A stretch of 64,000 bases of DNA from CALDTK01 sp965215215 (GTDB lineage Bacteria > Bacteroidota > Bacteroidia > Chitinophagales > Saprospiraceae). This document shows positions 30,901 to 40,157 of this stretch, one piece after another (the first letter of the stretch is position 1; each line of letters opens with the position of its first letter). The notes below the pieces were generated by a model, which saw only the letters and a program-made list of their open reading frames with translations, made no database searches and had not been told where the DNA came from. The position numbers and the translations under genes were made by a program. Where the stretch lies: the NCBI GenBank assembly GCA_965215215.1, contig OZ244043.1, forward strand, positions 1,178,001 through 1,242,000. Direction: 5' to 3'.

Positions 30901-32670
30901 ATGCCTAAAAAACATCCCAAAACACACGAGCTAGTCCGCGCTCGCCTGAGTCCGGAAGCCCTCGCGGCGGGCCGTAAATTGTACCTCGCCAGCTCACTAC
31001 GCGAGTTGCGGGCCGATGTCCGTCGGCGCCGTTACAGCGCTATGGTCGAGGAGAAATCGGGCACGGTCAGCGTCAAGATCGAGCACGGGAAAGACGGTCC
31101 GAATTGGCTTTGCTCCGCCGACGGCCGCAACGATCCCAACTGTCGGCACGTAGCCGCCCTGCTCATCGGCATCCGCGAGCGGGAGGCCAGCGAGCCGATC
31201 GGGCCGCGCCTCAACGCGCCGGGCGGGGCGCGCAAGGAGAGTATGGTCGAACACCTGCTCGAGAACGCGGAGCGCGAGCACCTGATCGAGGCCTTCAAGC
31301 TTTGCCTAAAGACCTACCCCGAGCTCCAGGGCGATCTCGTTTTTACGATCCTCGAAAACATCGAGTCCGACGGGGCACTCTACGATGAGATCGTTGCCCT
31401 CATGGAGGATCCGGGTGCCTCGGAGAACTACGTGCTCCCCCGCGAGGGCTTCGATGCTTACCGCCTGCTCGACGAGATCAACTACCTCTACGAGCAAGAA
31501 AAATTCAAACACTGCTTCCTGCTGAGCCGCGCGGTGCTCGTCCGGTTCCTCGAGAAGCTCGACGGCGGCCGGCGTTTGCTGGACGCGGAGATCGACCTCG
31601 TGATCGCGAGCTCGGGCATGCTCGCCGACCTGACCGTCCCCCCCGTACCCGAGCAGTTCGCGCAACAGGTGCACGACCTCGGCCTCAAGCTGCTGTTGCG
31701 CTACCCGAAGCTGGAACCGCAGATCCAGAGCTCGCTCATCGCGTTGATCGACGAGCAGGCGCTCGACAACTCCGACCTGGTCGACCTCGAGCAGCGCCTG
31801 CGACGCCGGTGGGAGCGCGCCCGTAAAAACGCGGATGCCGCGGCCCAGCGGGAGGAGGCCGAACGGCTGGCCATGCCCCTGGCGCTGTTCTACGCCCGGA
31901 CGCAGGAGTTCGACAAGCTCCAGGCCCTCTTCGATCGCTACCTACAAAACCCGCTGCTCCGCGCACCGGCCCTCGCGGAGATGCTGCACCACGAGCTCCA
32001 CGAACTCGTGCTCAAGTACGTACTCGACGCACTCGTCGTCCCGGGGTCGGAAGTCGGCCGTGACGACCCCGAGGACATGGCGCGTTGCGGCATGTACAAC
32101 GACCTGATCATCATGCTCGCCGACGCGATGCCGACCGTGGAGCCACGGCGCGACCTACTCCGCCAGGCCTTCCTCAGCATCGGTCACCGCATCTACTCCC
32201 TGCTCACCGACTACCTCGAGACGTTCGCGGAGGAGGAGCGCGGCCCGGTGCTCGAGAACCTCGCCGACGAGCTCGCCGTACGCGCCGCGGATGGGATCTA
32301 CGCGAGCGTGGCCGCCTACTACGTGGTGCTCTGCGAGCAGGAAGACTTCGAAACGGCCTACGAGGTCCTCCAAAACTTCGGCCCGGTCGACCCGATCCTG
32401 CTGCTCGACTACCTACCGGGCCTGCTCGCCCTGCACCCGGGTACGCTCTTCGAGCCCGCGATGGAAGCCGTGATCGAACTGTTCCCGATCGTCGGCGACG
32501 AGCCGATGCGCGACCTGATCCGCCAGAGCATCGAGCGCCTCTGGGACATCGACGAGGCCGGCGTACGCAACGCGCTCGACTCCCACTACACCGACATCAT
32601 CGACGATGAGCTCGCCGACTACATCGACATCCTCCTCGGCGAGTTCGAGCCCGGCGATCTGCTCGATTAG
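30901..32670 (+). CDS. SWIM-like zinc-finger domain protein with helical repeats
   Basis: A 589-residue cytoplasmic protein. Residues 55-90 resemble a SWIM zinc finger (KIEHGKDGPNWLCSADG, NCRHVAALLIG). C71, C81 and H83 match CxCxnCxH, but the second Cys of CxC is missing (C-S-A), so zinc binding may be weak or use another ligand. The remainder is a long, acidic alpha-helical array with TPR/HEAT-like character. SWIM domains are linked to DNA or protein binding; the partner is unknown. ATG 30901 is used; a GTG at 30886 would add five residues. The gene lies 60 bases before metF. Confidence 0.7.
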   Translation: MPKKHPKTHELVRARLSPEALAAGRKLYLASSLRELRADVRRRRYSAMVEEKSGTVSVKIEHGKDGPNWLCSADGRNDPNCRHVAALLIGIREREASEPIGPRLNAPGGARKESMVEHLLENAEREHLIEAFKLCLKTYPELQGDLVFTILENIESDGALYDEIVALMEDPGASENYVLPREGFDAYRLLDEINYLYEQEKFKHCFLLSRAVLVRFLEKLDGGRRLLDAEIDLVIASSGMLADLTVPPVPEQFAQQVHDLGLKLLLRYPKLEPQIQSSLIALIDEQALDNSDLVDLEQRLRRRWERARKNADAAAQREEAERLAMPLALFYARTQEFDKLQALFDRYLQNPLLRAPALAEMLHHELHELVLKYVLDALVVPGSEVGRDDPEDMARCGMYNDLIIMLADAMPTVEPRRDLLRQAFLSIGHRIYSLLTDYLETFAEEERGPVLENLADELAVRAADGIYASVAAYYVVLCEQEDFETAYEVLQNFGPVDPILLLDYLPGLLALHPGTLFEPAMEAVIELFPIVGDEPMRDLIRQSIERLWDIDEAGVRNALDSHYTDIIDDELADYIDILLGEFEPGDLLD

Positions 32671-32730
32671 CGACCCGCTGTTTTGCGGCAGCAATAGACA
32701 ATTTCGCATCTGGCCCGTTCTTTCAGCCGT

Positions 32731-33690
32731 ATGAAGGTCACCGACTACTTCAAAGCCGCCCGCGGCAACTCGCTCATCTCGTTCGAGGTCCTGCCCCCCC
32801 TCAAGGGCGGGAGCATGCAGGATATCTTCAGCACGCTCGACCCGCTCATGGAGTTCAAGCCCCCGTTCATCGACGTAACCTACCACCGTGAGGATTTCGA
32901 GTACGTGCGCCGCCCGGGGGGACACTACGAAAAGACGGCCATCCGCAAGCGGCCGGGCACGGTCGGGATTTGCGCCAGCATCATGCACCGCTACGGCGTC
33001 GACGCGGTGCCGCACCTGCTCTGCGGTGGATTCACGGTGGCCGAGACCGAGAACGTCCTCATCGACTTGGCCTTTCTCGACATCCAGAACGTGCTCGCCC
33101 TCCGTGGCGACGCGCGGCACTTCGACGGCAAGTTCATCCCCGAAGAGCAGGGACACCACTACGCCTCCGATCTGGTTGGCCAGATCGCGGACATGAACGA
33201 GGGAATCTACCTCGACGAACACATCAAAGACGGCGCCCAAACCGAGTTCTGCATCGGCGTAGCCGGGTACCCGGAGAAACACTTCGAGGCCCCCAACATG
33301 AACCTCGACCTGAGCTACCTGAAGGCCAAGATCGACGCGGGGGCGGATTACATCGTAACGCAGATGTTTTTCGACAACAAGGTGTACTTCGACTTCGTGG
33401 ACGCCTGCCGGGCGGCGGGCATCAACGTCCCCATCGTACCCGGCCTCAAGCCCATCACCAAGGCCTACCAGCTCAACAGCCTGCCCAGGATGTTCCACCT
33501 GCACCTCCCCGACCAGTTGGTCAAGTGCATCGAGAGCGCCAAGGACGACCGCAAAAAGGTACGTGAGATCGGCATCGAATGGGCCATCGCGCAGAGCAGG
33601 GAGCTCAAGGAAGCCGGCGTGCCCTGCCTACACTACTACACCATGGGCGACGTGAAAACCGTGCGCAAGATCGGTGAGGCGGTGATGTGA
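32731..33690 (+). CDS. metF: Methylenetetrahydrofolate reductase
   Basis: A 319-residue TIM-barrel flavoenzyme reducing 5,10-methylene-THF to 5-methyl-THF for methionine synthesis. Landmarks are FEVLPP with the catalytic Glu (E19), the folate/FAD region NVLALRGD, GVAGYPEKH, the DYIVTQMFFDN segment, and VPIVPGLKPI. Length matches bacterial MetF. The gene is followed 3 bases after its stop by a copy of the dispersed 14-mer. No other methionine genes are nearby. Confidence 0.93.
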   Translation: MKVTDYFKAARGNSLISFEVLPPLKGGSMQDIFSTLDPLMEFKPPFIDVTYHREDFEYVRRPGGHYEKTAIRKRPGTVGICASIMHRYGVDAVPHLLCGGFTVAETENVLIDLAFLDIQNVLALRGDARHFDGKFIPEEQGHHYASDLVGQIADMNEGIYLDEHIKDGAQTEFCIGVAGYPEKHFEAPNMNLDLSYLKAKIDAGADYIVTQMFFDNKVYFDFVDACRAAGINVPIVPGLKPITKAYQLNSLPRMFHLHLPDQLVKCIESAKDDRKKVREIGIEWAIAQSRELKEAGVPCLHYYTMGDVKTVRKIGEAVM

Positions 33691-33693
33691 TCC

Positions 33694-33707
33694 GCTTACG
33701 CTAAAAC
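33694..33707 (-). repeat. Dispersed 14-mer copy just after metF
   Basis: GCTTACGCTAAAAC, identical to the copy at 25786-25799, lies 3 bases downstream of the metF stop and 4 bases beyond the stop of the small minus-strand ORF. Confidence 0.8.
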
Positions 33708-33711
33708 CGTA

Positions 33712-33780
33712 CTAGCCCACATAACGGAACAAGAGGGTAATCACAACGGCCAGCAAGATTATAAAGAGTCGGGTCTTCAT
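33712..33780 (-). CDS. Candidate 22-residue single-pass membrane protein
   Basis: A 23-codon frame (ATG at 33778-33780, TAG at 33712-33714) encodes MKTRLFIILLAVVITLLF followed by RYVG. A positively charged start, an 18-residue hydrophobic stretch and a charged end are the hallmarks of small bacterial membrane proteins or toxins. It lies in an otherwise empty 288-base gap. No ribosome-binding site or homologue can be confirmed from sequence alone, so it is a candidate only. Confidence 0.35.
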   Translation of the reverse strand: MKTRLFIILLAVVITLLFRYVG

Positions 33781-33978
33781 ACGTGATACCTGATTCTAGT
33801 GAGTGAATCCGGTATACACCTGAGGTATCCAGCGGGTTCAATAATCGGATTCGCTTGGCGATCAGTTACTTAACCGTGATAAAGAAGACTATAACGTAGA
33901 AGCGGGGCACGCATAATCAAGCGCGCGCCCCATTCCTGAATTCGAAATATATCCTGGCCCACGCCGGAAAACGAAGGA

Positions 33979-34554
33979 TTACCTGAGGATCCGGTAACCG
34001 ATCGAAAGGCGTCCGTACAGGTCGATACCCGTTAGTTGATCGAGGAGTCCGTTCTCCTCGTTGTTGGAGCCGTCGTCGTAGGTAAACTTGTTAACTACGT
34101 TGGCGCCTGCCCCGGCGGCCGCCTCGAAGAAGAGTCCGAAATTGGTTACGTACTTGTACCCGAGCGCGAGCCCGACACCGAGCCGATTGCGCTTGAAGTC
34201 GGATGAGTTGACCTCCTCGGGGTTTTGGACCTCGTTGTTGACGACCATGTAGCGCGAGTAGGCGGCGAGGTAGACCCGGTCGATACCTTCGTCGTTGCTG
34301 AAGTAGTACTTCGCCTGCAGGCCGGCACCGAAACCGTTTCCGCTCCAGTCCGTCTCGTTGATGCTGAGCTTGCGGCCGAGGGTCGGGTTGAGCGTCAGCT
34401 CCACGCCGAAAGCAGGACCGACGGCGTACTCGATGCCTACCGTAGGCCGGCCGCCGCTGAAACCGAGCAGGTTGACGTTGGCGTCTAAGGTTTGCGCCTG
34501 GCCGGTAAACGCGACGAGCAGCGCGGAGAGGAGCGTAAAAAGCTGAGTTCTCAT
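33979..34554 (-). CDS. Outer-membrane beta-barrel protein
   Basis: A 191-residue protein with a clear signal peptide (ends GQAQ, about residue 21). It then shows alternating polar/hydrophobic strands characteristic of a small outer-membrane barrel: PTVGIEYAVGPAFGVELTLN, GFGAGLQAKYYF, RLGVGLALGYKYV, LFFEAAAGAG. It ends in an aromatic strand (LSIGYRILR). Similar proteins are called PorT- or OmpW-like without known cargo. It is transcribed on the minus strand alone and is divergent from the M14 carboxypeptidase gene. Confidence 0.75.
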   Translation of the reverse strand: MRTQLFTLLSALLVAFTGQAQTLDANVNLLGFSGGRPTVGIEYAVGPAFGVELTLNPTLGRKLSINETDWSGNGFGAGLQAKYYFSNDEGIDRVYLAAYSRYMVVNNEVQNPEEVNSSDFKRNRLGVGLALGYKYVTNFGLFFEAAAGAGANVVNKFTYDDGSNNEENGLLDQLTGIDLYGRLSIGYRILR

Positions 34555-34708
34555 AGACTTGTCTTAAGCGGGCTTACAGCCCATTGCCGCACGAGGATTT
34601 AAGGGTGCGGCAGGTGATTGTCGACCGCTTTTGCAAACGGCGGGCCACTGTTCGCCCCCGGGTCGCTTTATACTCCCATCCGGGTAGATCTCCCCACCTT
34701 GCGCACCC

Positions 34709-37195
34709 ATGCGCTACGCCTTTTCGCTTTTCGCCGTCCTGCTTATCTCCTCGCAGACGGCCACCGCCCAGGAGGTTCCTCCCCCCCCGTCTTTCCTACC
34801 GGATTACACCCGCGCTTTCACGCCACACCACCGGCTCGTTGCCTACTTCGAGGCCGTGGGCGCGGCTAGCCCACGTGTGAAAGTGGTACCCTACGGGGAA
34901 ACCTACGAGGGGCGCCCCCTGGTGCTCGCCTACATCTCCTCGGAGGCCAACCTCGCCGATCTGGAAAAGATCCGCACCGACCACCTCGCGGGCGTGAGCG
35001 ATCTTGCCGTGGTCTGGATTTCCTGCTCCGTGCACGGCAACGAGTCCTCCGGATCCGAGGCGAGTCCGCAGATCCTCTACGATCTGGCTTCCGCCAAAAC
35101 CGGGGACTCATTAGCCGCCTACCTCGAGAACACCATCGTGATCCTCGATCCGAGCCTCAACCCGGACGGCTACACCCGCTACACCGACGATCAGCGCCGC
35201 CGCTCGACCCGCGCACCGGATCCGGATCCGAGCACCTGGGAGCACGACGAACCCTGGCCCGGCGGGCGCACGAATCATTACTTCTTCGACTTAAACCGGG
35301 ACTGGGTGTGGGCCACCCAACGGGAGACACGGGCGCGCTTAGCGGCTTACCGGCGGTGGCAGCCCCACATACACGCCGACCTGCACGAGATGTCGCCCAA
35401 CTCCAGCTACTACTTCGCGCCGGCGGCCGAGCCGTTTCACGAATACATCACCGACTTCCAGCGCGACTTCCAAACGACCATCGGTCGCAATCACGCCCGG
35501 ATCTTCGACGCCAACGGTTGGCTCTACTACACCCGAGAAGAATTCGACCTCCTCTACCCCAGCTACGGCGATACCTACCCGATCTTCAACGGCGCCATCG
35601 GGATGACCTACGAGCAGGGGGGCAGCGGGGGGGCCGGCCGGGCCTTCCTCCGCAACGAGGGGGATACGCTCACCCTCGCCGATCGAATAGACCACCACCA
35701 CGCCACCGCGCTCAGCACCCTCGCGGTGGCGAGCCGTCGGGCCGCCGAGCTGGTGGCGGGCGCCGCGTCCTTTCGCAGGGATGCATCCGGTACCGCGCGC
35801 GGTGAGTTCCGGAGCTACGTCTTTCCGCTCGCGAGCAACTCGCCCGCGCGACTGCGGTCGCTGACCGTATTGCTCGATCGACACGGCATCGCTTACGGTA
35901 CGCTGCCCCGCGCGCTCCGGCTCGCCGGCGTGGGCTTTGGGGCGAAAGCGCCCGTGCGGGAATTCGAAACACAGACCGGTGACCTCGTCGTTTCCGGCAA
36001 ACAGGCCCAGGGGGTCTTGGCCCAAGTACTTCTCGACCCGGGCACCGAAGTACCGGACAGCCTCACCTACGACATCACCGCCTGGAGCCTGCCCACGGTG
36101 CTCGGGCTAAACGGTTTCGCGAGTTCGACGGCGGTCGACGAGCTACAACCTTTCGAAGCTCCCGCCGCGGATTCGGTCGCGCGAGTTCCCCCGGACTACG
36201 GCTTCGGCGTGCGCGTGGAAGCCCTCGCCTCCTGGGCGGCGGTGGCCCCCCTGCTCGGCCGGGGCATGGTGAGCCGTTACGCTTCGGTACCCACGGAGAC
36301 CGGGCGGACTACCGTACCCGCGGGGACGCTCTGGGTGCTCGCCCGGGATCAACCGAACGCAAGCTTTTACACCGCCTGCTACGACAGCCTCCGCGGCGCC
36401 GGCGCCGAGCTAGTCCCCCTCGACGGCGGATTCGTGGAGAGCGGTCCCGACTTAGGATCGGACTACGTCAACCGCGTCGCCGCGCCGAGGGTGGTACTCA
36501 TCCAGGACGAGAAGCTCGACGCCAGTGCCTTCGGGCACGTGTGGCACTTCTTCGAGCGCGTGCTCGACTACCCGATCCACATCCTCCCCTGGCGCAACCT
36601 CGACGCCGCCGCCCTGGCGGACGTGGACGTGGTGATCGCGAGTGACGGTCGCCTCGATTTGAAAAGCTCCGGTGCCGAGGCGCTTACGGCGTGGGTCCGC
36701 GGTGGCGGTCGCCTGATCGCCATGGAGGGGAGTGCCGAAAACTTTGGTAAAAAGAAAGGCTTCGGCCTGACGATGGTCGAAGACAAACCGACGCTACAGA
36801 CCGGGGGCGATTCGGACTCCACACTACTCACACCCTACGCCGAGCGCGAACGGACCCGCATCTCGCGAAATATTTCAGGAGCCTTCGTACTCACCCGGGT
36901 GGATACCACCCACCCGCTAGCTTTCGGCCTGGGCGCGGACTTCTTCGCGTTACGCACGGCTAACCGTCCCTGGGCCTACTTGCAGGAGGGGTACAACGTG
37001 ATGGTAGTCCCGGAAACGACCGAGGTACGCGGGTTCGTGGGCCGGGCGGCGCGCGAGGAGCTAGCGCAGTCACTTACCCTCGGGGTCGCTCCCGTGGGAC
37101 GGGGCTCCGTGGTGTACGCCGCAGACAACCTGGCCTACCGTGGCTTCTGGCAGCACGGCATGCAGGTGCTCGCCAACGCCGTGTTCTACCGCTAG
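34709..37195 (+). CDS. Exported M14-family zinc carboxypeptidase
   Basis: An 828-residue protein with a signal peptide (to about Ala20). The N-terminal 350 residues are an M14 carboxypeptidase domain. H109 and E112 in SVHGNESSG are the first zinc ligands and HADLHE, near 219-223, supplies the third. NPDGYTRY and LNRDWVWATQRE are typical. The C-terminal about 450 residues include a Rossmann-like amidotransferase-type fold seen in other large Bacteroidota M14 proteins (GHVWHFFERVLDYP, DVVIASDGRLD). It should degrade peptides in the periplasm or outside the cell. No T9SS domain is evident. One copy of the dispersed 14-mer lies at 35087. Confidence 0.85.
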   Translation: MRYAFSLFAVLLISSQTATAQEVPPPPSFLPDYTRAFTPHHRLVAYFEAVGAASPRVKVVPYGETYEGRPLVLAYISSEANLADLEKIRTDHLAGVSDLAVVWISCSVHGNESSGSEASPQILYDLASAKTGDSLAAYLENTIVILDPSLNPDGYTRYTDDQRRRSTRAPDPDPSTWEHDEPWPGGRTNHYFFDLNRDWVWATQRETRARLAAYRRWQPHIHADLHEMSPNSSYYFAPAAEPFHEYITDFQRDFQTTIGRNHARIFDANGWLYYTREEFDLLYPSYGDTYPIFNGAIGMTYEQGGSGGAGRAFLRNEGDTLTLADRIDHHHATALSTLAVASRRAAELVAGAASFRRDASGTARGEFRSYVFPLASNSPARLRSLTVLLDRHGIAYGTLPRALRLAGVGFGAKAPVREFETQTGDLVVSGKQAQGVLAQVLLDPGTEVPDSLTYDITAWSLPTVLGLNGFASSTAVDELQPFEAPAADSVARVPPDYGFGVRVEALASWAAVAPLLGRGMVSRYASVPTETGRTTVPAGTLWVLARDQPNASFYTACYDSLRGAGAELVPLDGGFVESGPDLGSDYVNRVAAPRVVLIQDEKLDASAFGHVWHFFERVLDYPIHILPWRNLDAAALADVDVVIASDGRLDLKSSGAEALTAWVRGGGRLIAMEGSAENFGKKKGFGLTMVEDKPTLQTGGDSDSTLLTPYAERERTRISRNISGAFVLTRVDTTHPLAFGLGADFFALRTANRPWAYLQEGYNVMVVPETTEVRGFVGRAAREELAQSLTLGVAPVGRGSVVYAADNLAYRGFWQHGMQVLANAVFYR

Positions 37196-37308
37196 GTTGA
37201 GGCCGCTATTAAGCTTTTGTACATTGGGAGGCACTTAACGTTGGCCGTGCAATCAACACCGAACAGGGTGCGCTTAGGGGGGGTTTTACAGCATTAAACC
37301 CCACGATT

Positions 37309-38049
37309 ATGAAAAACATCCCCTCACTCGCCGGTGCATTGCTTCTGGTATGCGGCGCCACATCGACCGTTAGTGCGCAGCTCGGCATCGGTCTTCGCGC
37401 CGGTCCTTTGGTGTCCAAAGAAAGCTTCGATCCCGACAATACCGTCAACGAAATCGTAAGCGAAGACAACCTCACTGGGTTCACGGTTGGCGTCCCGATC
37501 GAAATTGCGTTAAATCCGATTATCACGCTGCAGCCGGAGATCAACTACCAGTTCAAGCGCAGCAGCTTCGTCAATAGGTTCGACTACCAGGGAGCGAGGG
37601 CGACCCAAGAGTTTGAGCGCAAGCTCCACAACTTAGAGATTCCGTTGCTGCTGAAACTGGGTTACACCACCGAGAGCTTCACGCTCGCCGGTCTGGTCGG
37701 CCCCAGCTTCGGATACGCGTTTAGCGGGAGCCAAACCTACAGCGACTACTTGGACGCCACCGGGACGGCACTCGGTAAGACTACCCCGGGCGAAGGGGAT
37801 CTCGTTTTTAGTGGCACCACGCGCGACCGAGTAGAGTGGAGTGGCGTGTTGGGCGGACAGTTCGGCCTCCCGGCGCTCGGCGGCAAGATGATTCTCGACG
37901 GTCGGTACATGTTTGGCCTCAACGAACTCAAGGACGGCGGCGACGTGAGCGTTAACGACAACGTTTCGAATATCAAGGATTCGTTTACGAGTAAATCGCA
38001 GGGCTTCTCGATTACCCTCGGCTACATGCTCACCCTGGGCGACTACTAG
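37309..38049 (+). CDS. PorT-like outer-membrane beta-barrel protein
   Basis: A 246-residue protein with a signal peptide (VSAQ, about residue 24) and the porin-family outer-membrane beta-barrel (PF13568-like) pattern: LGIGLRAGPLVS, GFTVGVPIEIALNPIITLQPEINYQFK, NLEIPLLLKLGY, LAGLVGPSFGYAFSGS, KMILDGRYMFGLNEL, and a terminal GFSITLGYMLTLGDY strand. It is a paralogue of the next gene, with the same blocks in order. A clear terminator separates the two, so each is probably a separate transcription unit. The ligand is unknown. Confidence 0.85.
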   Translation: MKNIPSLAGALLLVCGATSTVSAQLGIGLRAGPLVSKESFDPDNTVNEIVSEDNLTGFTVGVPIEIALNPIITLQPEINYQFKRSSFVNRFDYQGARATQEFERKLHNLEIPLLLKLGYTTESFTLAGLVGPSFGYAFSGSQTYSDYLDATGTALGKTTPGEGDLVFSGTTRDRVEWSGVLGGQFGLPALGGKMILDGRYMFGLNELKDGGDVSVNDNVSNIKDSFTSKSQGFSITLGYMLTLGDY

Positions 38050-38136
38050 TGCACGCTTAGTCGTGTTCTATGCCTATACTGGCAAAACTGAAGGCTGATC
38101 GATCGAGGTTAACACCGTTGGAATCGTAATCTTTAA

Positions 38137-38170
38137 GCCCCGTTCGACACGAGTCGAACGGGGCAATTTT
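38137..38170 (+). terminator. Rho-independent terminator between two OMP paralogues
   Basis: Arms GCCCCGTTCGAC (38137-38148) and its exact complement (38153-38164) with a 4-base loop are followed by AATTTT. This is a textbook intrinsic terminator for the upstream barrel gene. Confidence 0.85.
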
Positions 38171-38192
38171 ACGCATCTAAATTCCCAGTCGT

Positions 38193-38867
38193 ATGCGCAT
38201 AATCCTTAATTTATCGGCGGTATTAATACTCGCTTGTTGCACGACGGTGGCCGCTCACGCGCAGTTGGGCGTCGGCGTCGGCGCGCAGGGCGGTCTGCTG
38301 CTCTCCAGCCGGACGTACGCGGGTGGTGTCCTCAATCGAGACGTGAGCAACGTAACCGGTTTTACCTTCGGGGTGCCCGTCGAGATCGTTATGCTCGGTC
38401 CTTTCGCGCTTCAGCCCGAGCTGAATTATTTACGTCGAGGGGTTAAATTCGACTACGTCAACGGTGCCACTATCACCATCACCGAGGAGCAGCGTCTCAA
38501 CTACGTGGAGCTACCCATACTGCTCAAGGTCGGCATCACCGGTGAGCGCTTCGTGGCGGCGCTCGTGGCCGGGCCGAGTTTCGGCTACGCCGTATCGGGT
38601 ACCGAGACGATCAGGACTACCGTAGCTAACATAGTAACCACTACCGAAGAAGATCCCTTCGATAACTTCAAGCGGAGAGACATCGTCGGCATCGTCGGCG
38701 CCCAGGCCGGTATCCCCTTCGGAAGCGGCAAACTGATCGCTGACGCTCGCTACCGCTTCGGGATCAGCAACCTGATGGACAACAACCAGTCGGTCAACGT
38801 GGAGGAAGTCAAATCGAAGGGCTTCAGTCTCACCGCCGGCTATATGATCACGTTTGGCAACTACTAA
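38193..38867 (+). CDS. PorT-like outer-membrane beta-barrel protein (paralogue)
   Basis: A 224-residue protein with a signal peptide (AHAQ, about residue 24). It shares the block order of the preceding gene: LGVGVGAQGGLLLSS, GFTFGVPVEIVMLGPFALQPELNYLRRG, YVELPILLKVGI, VAGPSFGYAVSGT, KLIADARYRFGISNL, and a terminal GFSLTAGYMITFGNY strand. It lies 23 bases after the terminator of its paralogue. Its stop overlaps the region where the fumarylacetoacetase frame begins. Confidence 0.85.
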   Translation: MRIILNLSAVLILACCTTVAAHAQLGVGVGAQGGLLLSSRTYAGGVLNRDVSNVTGFTFGVPVEIVMLGPFALQPELNYLRRGVKFDYVNGATITITEEQRLNYVELPILLKVGITGERFVAALVAGPSFGYAVSGTETIRTTVANIVTTTEEDPFDNFKRRDIVGIVGAQAGIPFGSGKLIADARYRFGISNLMDNNQSVNVEEVKSKGFSLTAGYMITFGNY

Positions 38868-40110
38868 GCGAAGCTGGGTAAGCTCCGCGCAGGGTAGCAA
38901 TTTCCCGATCCAGCACCTGCCGCTGGGGGTGCGCCGCCGACCCGATGGCTCGCACGCCCTCGTGAGTCGCATCGGCGACCAGGTCGTGGATCTCCGGGTG
39001 CTCGCCGAGATCGGTATCTTCGACGACGCCGGCGTCGAGCGCGAGGACTTCAAGCGGCCGGCGCTCAATCGGCTCATCGGGCGCGGCAAAGCCATCAACG
39101 CCAAGGTGCGCAATCGCCTCACCGCCATTCTCGACCGGGAGCCGAGCTACTTCAACATTCGTCACCGCGCCGAAATCTTCCTGCTGCCCGCCGAGCGCGT
39201 CGAACTCGTTTTGCCGCTCGCCGTGGGCGACTTCACCGATTTTTATTCGAGTCGCGAGCACGCCACAAGCGTGAGTGAGCTGTTCCGCCCCGGACAAGCC
39301 GCACTCCCCCCCAATTGGGCGCACATGCCCATCGCCTACCACAGCCGGGCGAGCAGCATCGTCGGCGACGGCACCCCTATCCGCCGCCCGGAGGGACAGT
39401 GGCTCGACGAGCGGGGGGACCTGCGTTTTGGCGCAAGCCGCAAGCTCGATTTCGAAGTGGAGCTCGCCTTTGTGATCGGGGAAGGAAATCTACTCGGGCA
39501 TCCGGTGCCGGTAGCCGAAGCCGAGCGACACATCTTCGGGGTGGCACTCCTCAACGACTGGAGTGCGCGCGACGTGCAGCTCTGGGAGTACCAGCCGCTC
39601 GGCCCGTTCTTGAGCAAGAGTTTCGCCAGCACCCTCGCCCACTGGATTACCCCGCTCGAAGCACTGGAAGGCGCGCGCGTGGCCGGTCCGGTACAGTTGC
39701 CCGCCCCCCTCCCCTACCTAAGTGCGCCGGTTTCGAGACCCAACCTCGACCTTACGCTCGAGGCCTGGCTTACGCCAAAACGAGGTGAACCGCACCGCCT
39801 CACCCGTACGAACGCACGTCATCTGTACTGGAGCATGGCGCAGCAGTTGGCCCACCACACCGTAAACGGCTGCAACCTGCGGCCGGGCGACGTGTGCGGG
39901 AGCGGTACGATCAGCGGGCCGACCCCGGAGAGCGCGGGAACTCTGCTCGAACTGAGCAGGAACGGAACCCGGGCCATCGACCTCGGGGACGACGTGCGGC
40001 GTACCTGGCTCGAGGACGGCGACACGCTCGAACTTCGGGCGGCGGCCGAATCGGGCGGCGTCCGTTTCGAGCTCGGTCCCTGCCGGGGTCAAATCAAAAC
40101 CAACCGTTAG
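38854..40110 (+). CDS. fahA: Fumarylacetoacetase
   Basis: A 418-residue FAH-family enzyme of full length that hydrolyses fumarylacetoacetate to fumarate and acetoacetate in tyrosine/homogentisate degradation. Landmarks are FPIQHLPLGV at the N-terminus, the DFTDFYSSREHA segment with the metal and catalytic residues, PIAYHSRASSIVG, FEVELAFVIGEGN, LLNDWSARDVQLWEYQPLGPFLSKSFAST, and CGSGTISGP. There is no ATG near the expected N-terminus; the best start is TTG 38854, overlapping the upstream stop by 14 bases. It may therefore be translationally coupled to the outer-membrane gene, an odd partnership. Other tyrosine-degradation genes are not in this window. Two copies of the dispersed motif lie inside (39425, 39768). 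Confidence 0.9.
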   Translation: MATTKRSWVSSAQGSNFPIQHLPLGVRRRPDGSHALVSRIGDQVVDLRVLAEIGIFDDAGVEREDFKRPALNRLIGRGKAINAKVRNRLTAILDREPSYFNIRHRAEIFLLPAERVELVLPLAVGDFTDFYSSREHATSVSELFRPGQAALPPNWAHMPIAYHSRASSIVGDGTPIRRPEGQWLDERGDLRFGASRKLDFEVELAFVIGEGNLLGHPVPVAEAERHIFGVALLNDWSARDVQLWEYQPLGPFLSKSFASTLAHWITPLEALEGARVAGPVQLPAPLPYLSAPVSRPNLDLTLEAWLTPKRGEPHRLTRTNARHLYWSMAQQLAHHTVNGCNLRPGDVCGSGTISGPTPESAGTLLELSRNGTRAIDLGDDVRRTWLEDGDTLELRAAAESGGVRFELGPCRGQIKTNR

Positions 40111-40157
40111 CGCGGCCGTACGTACTAAGGGGGGTGAGGGGAAGAGTTTTGCGAAAC

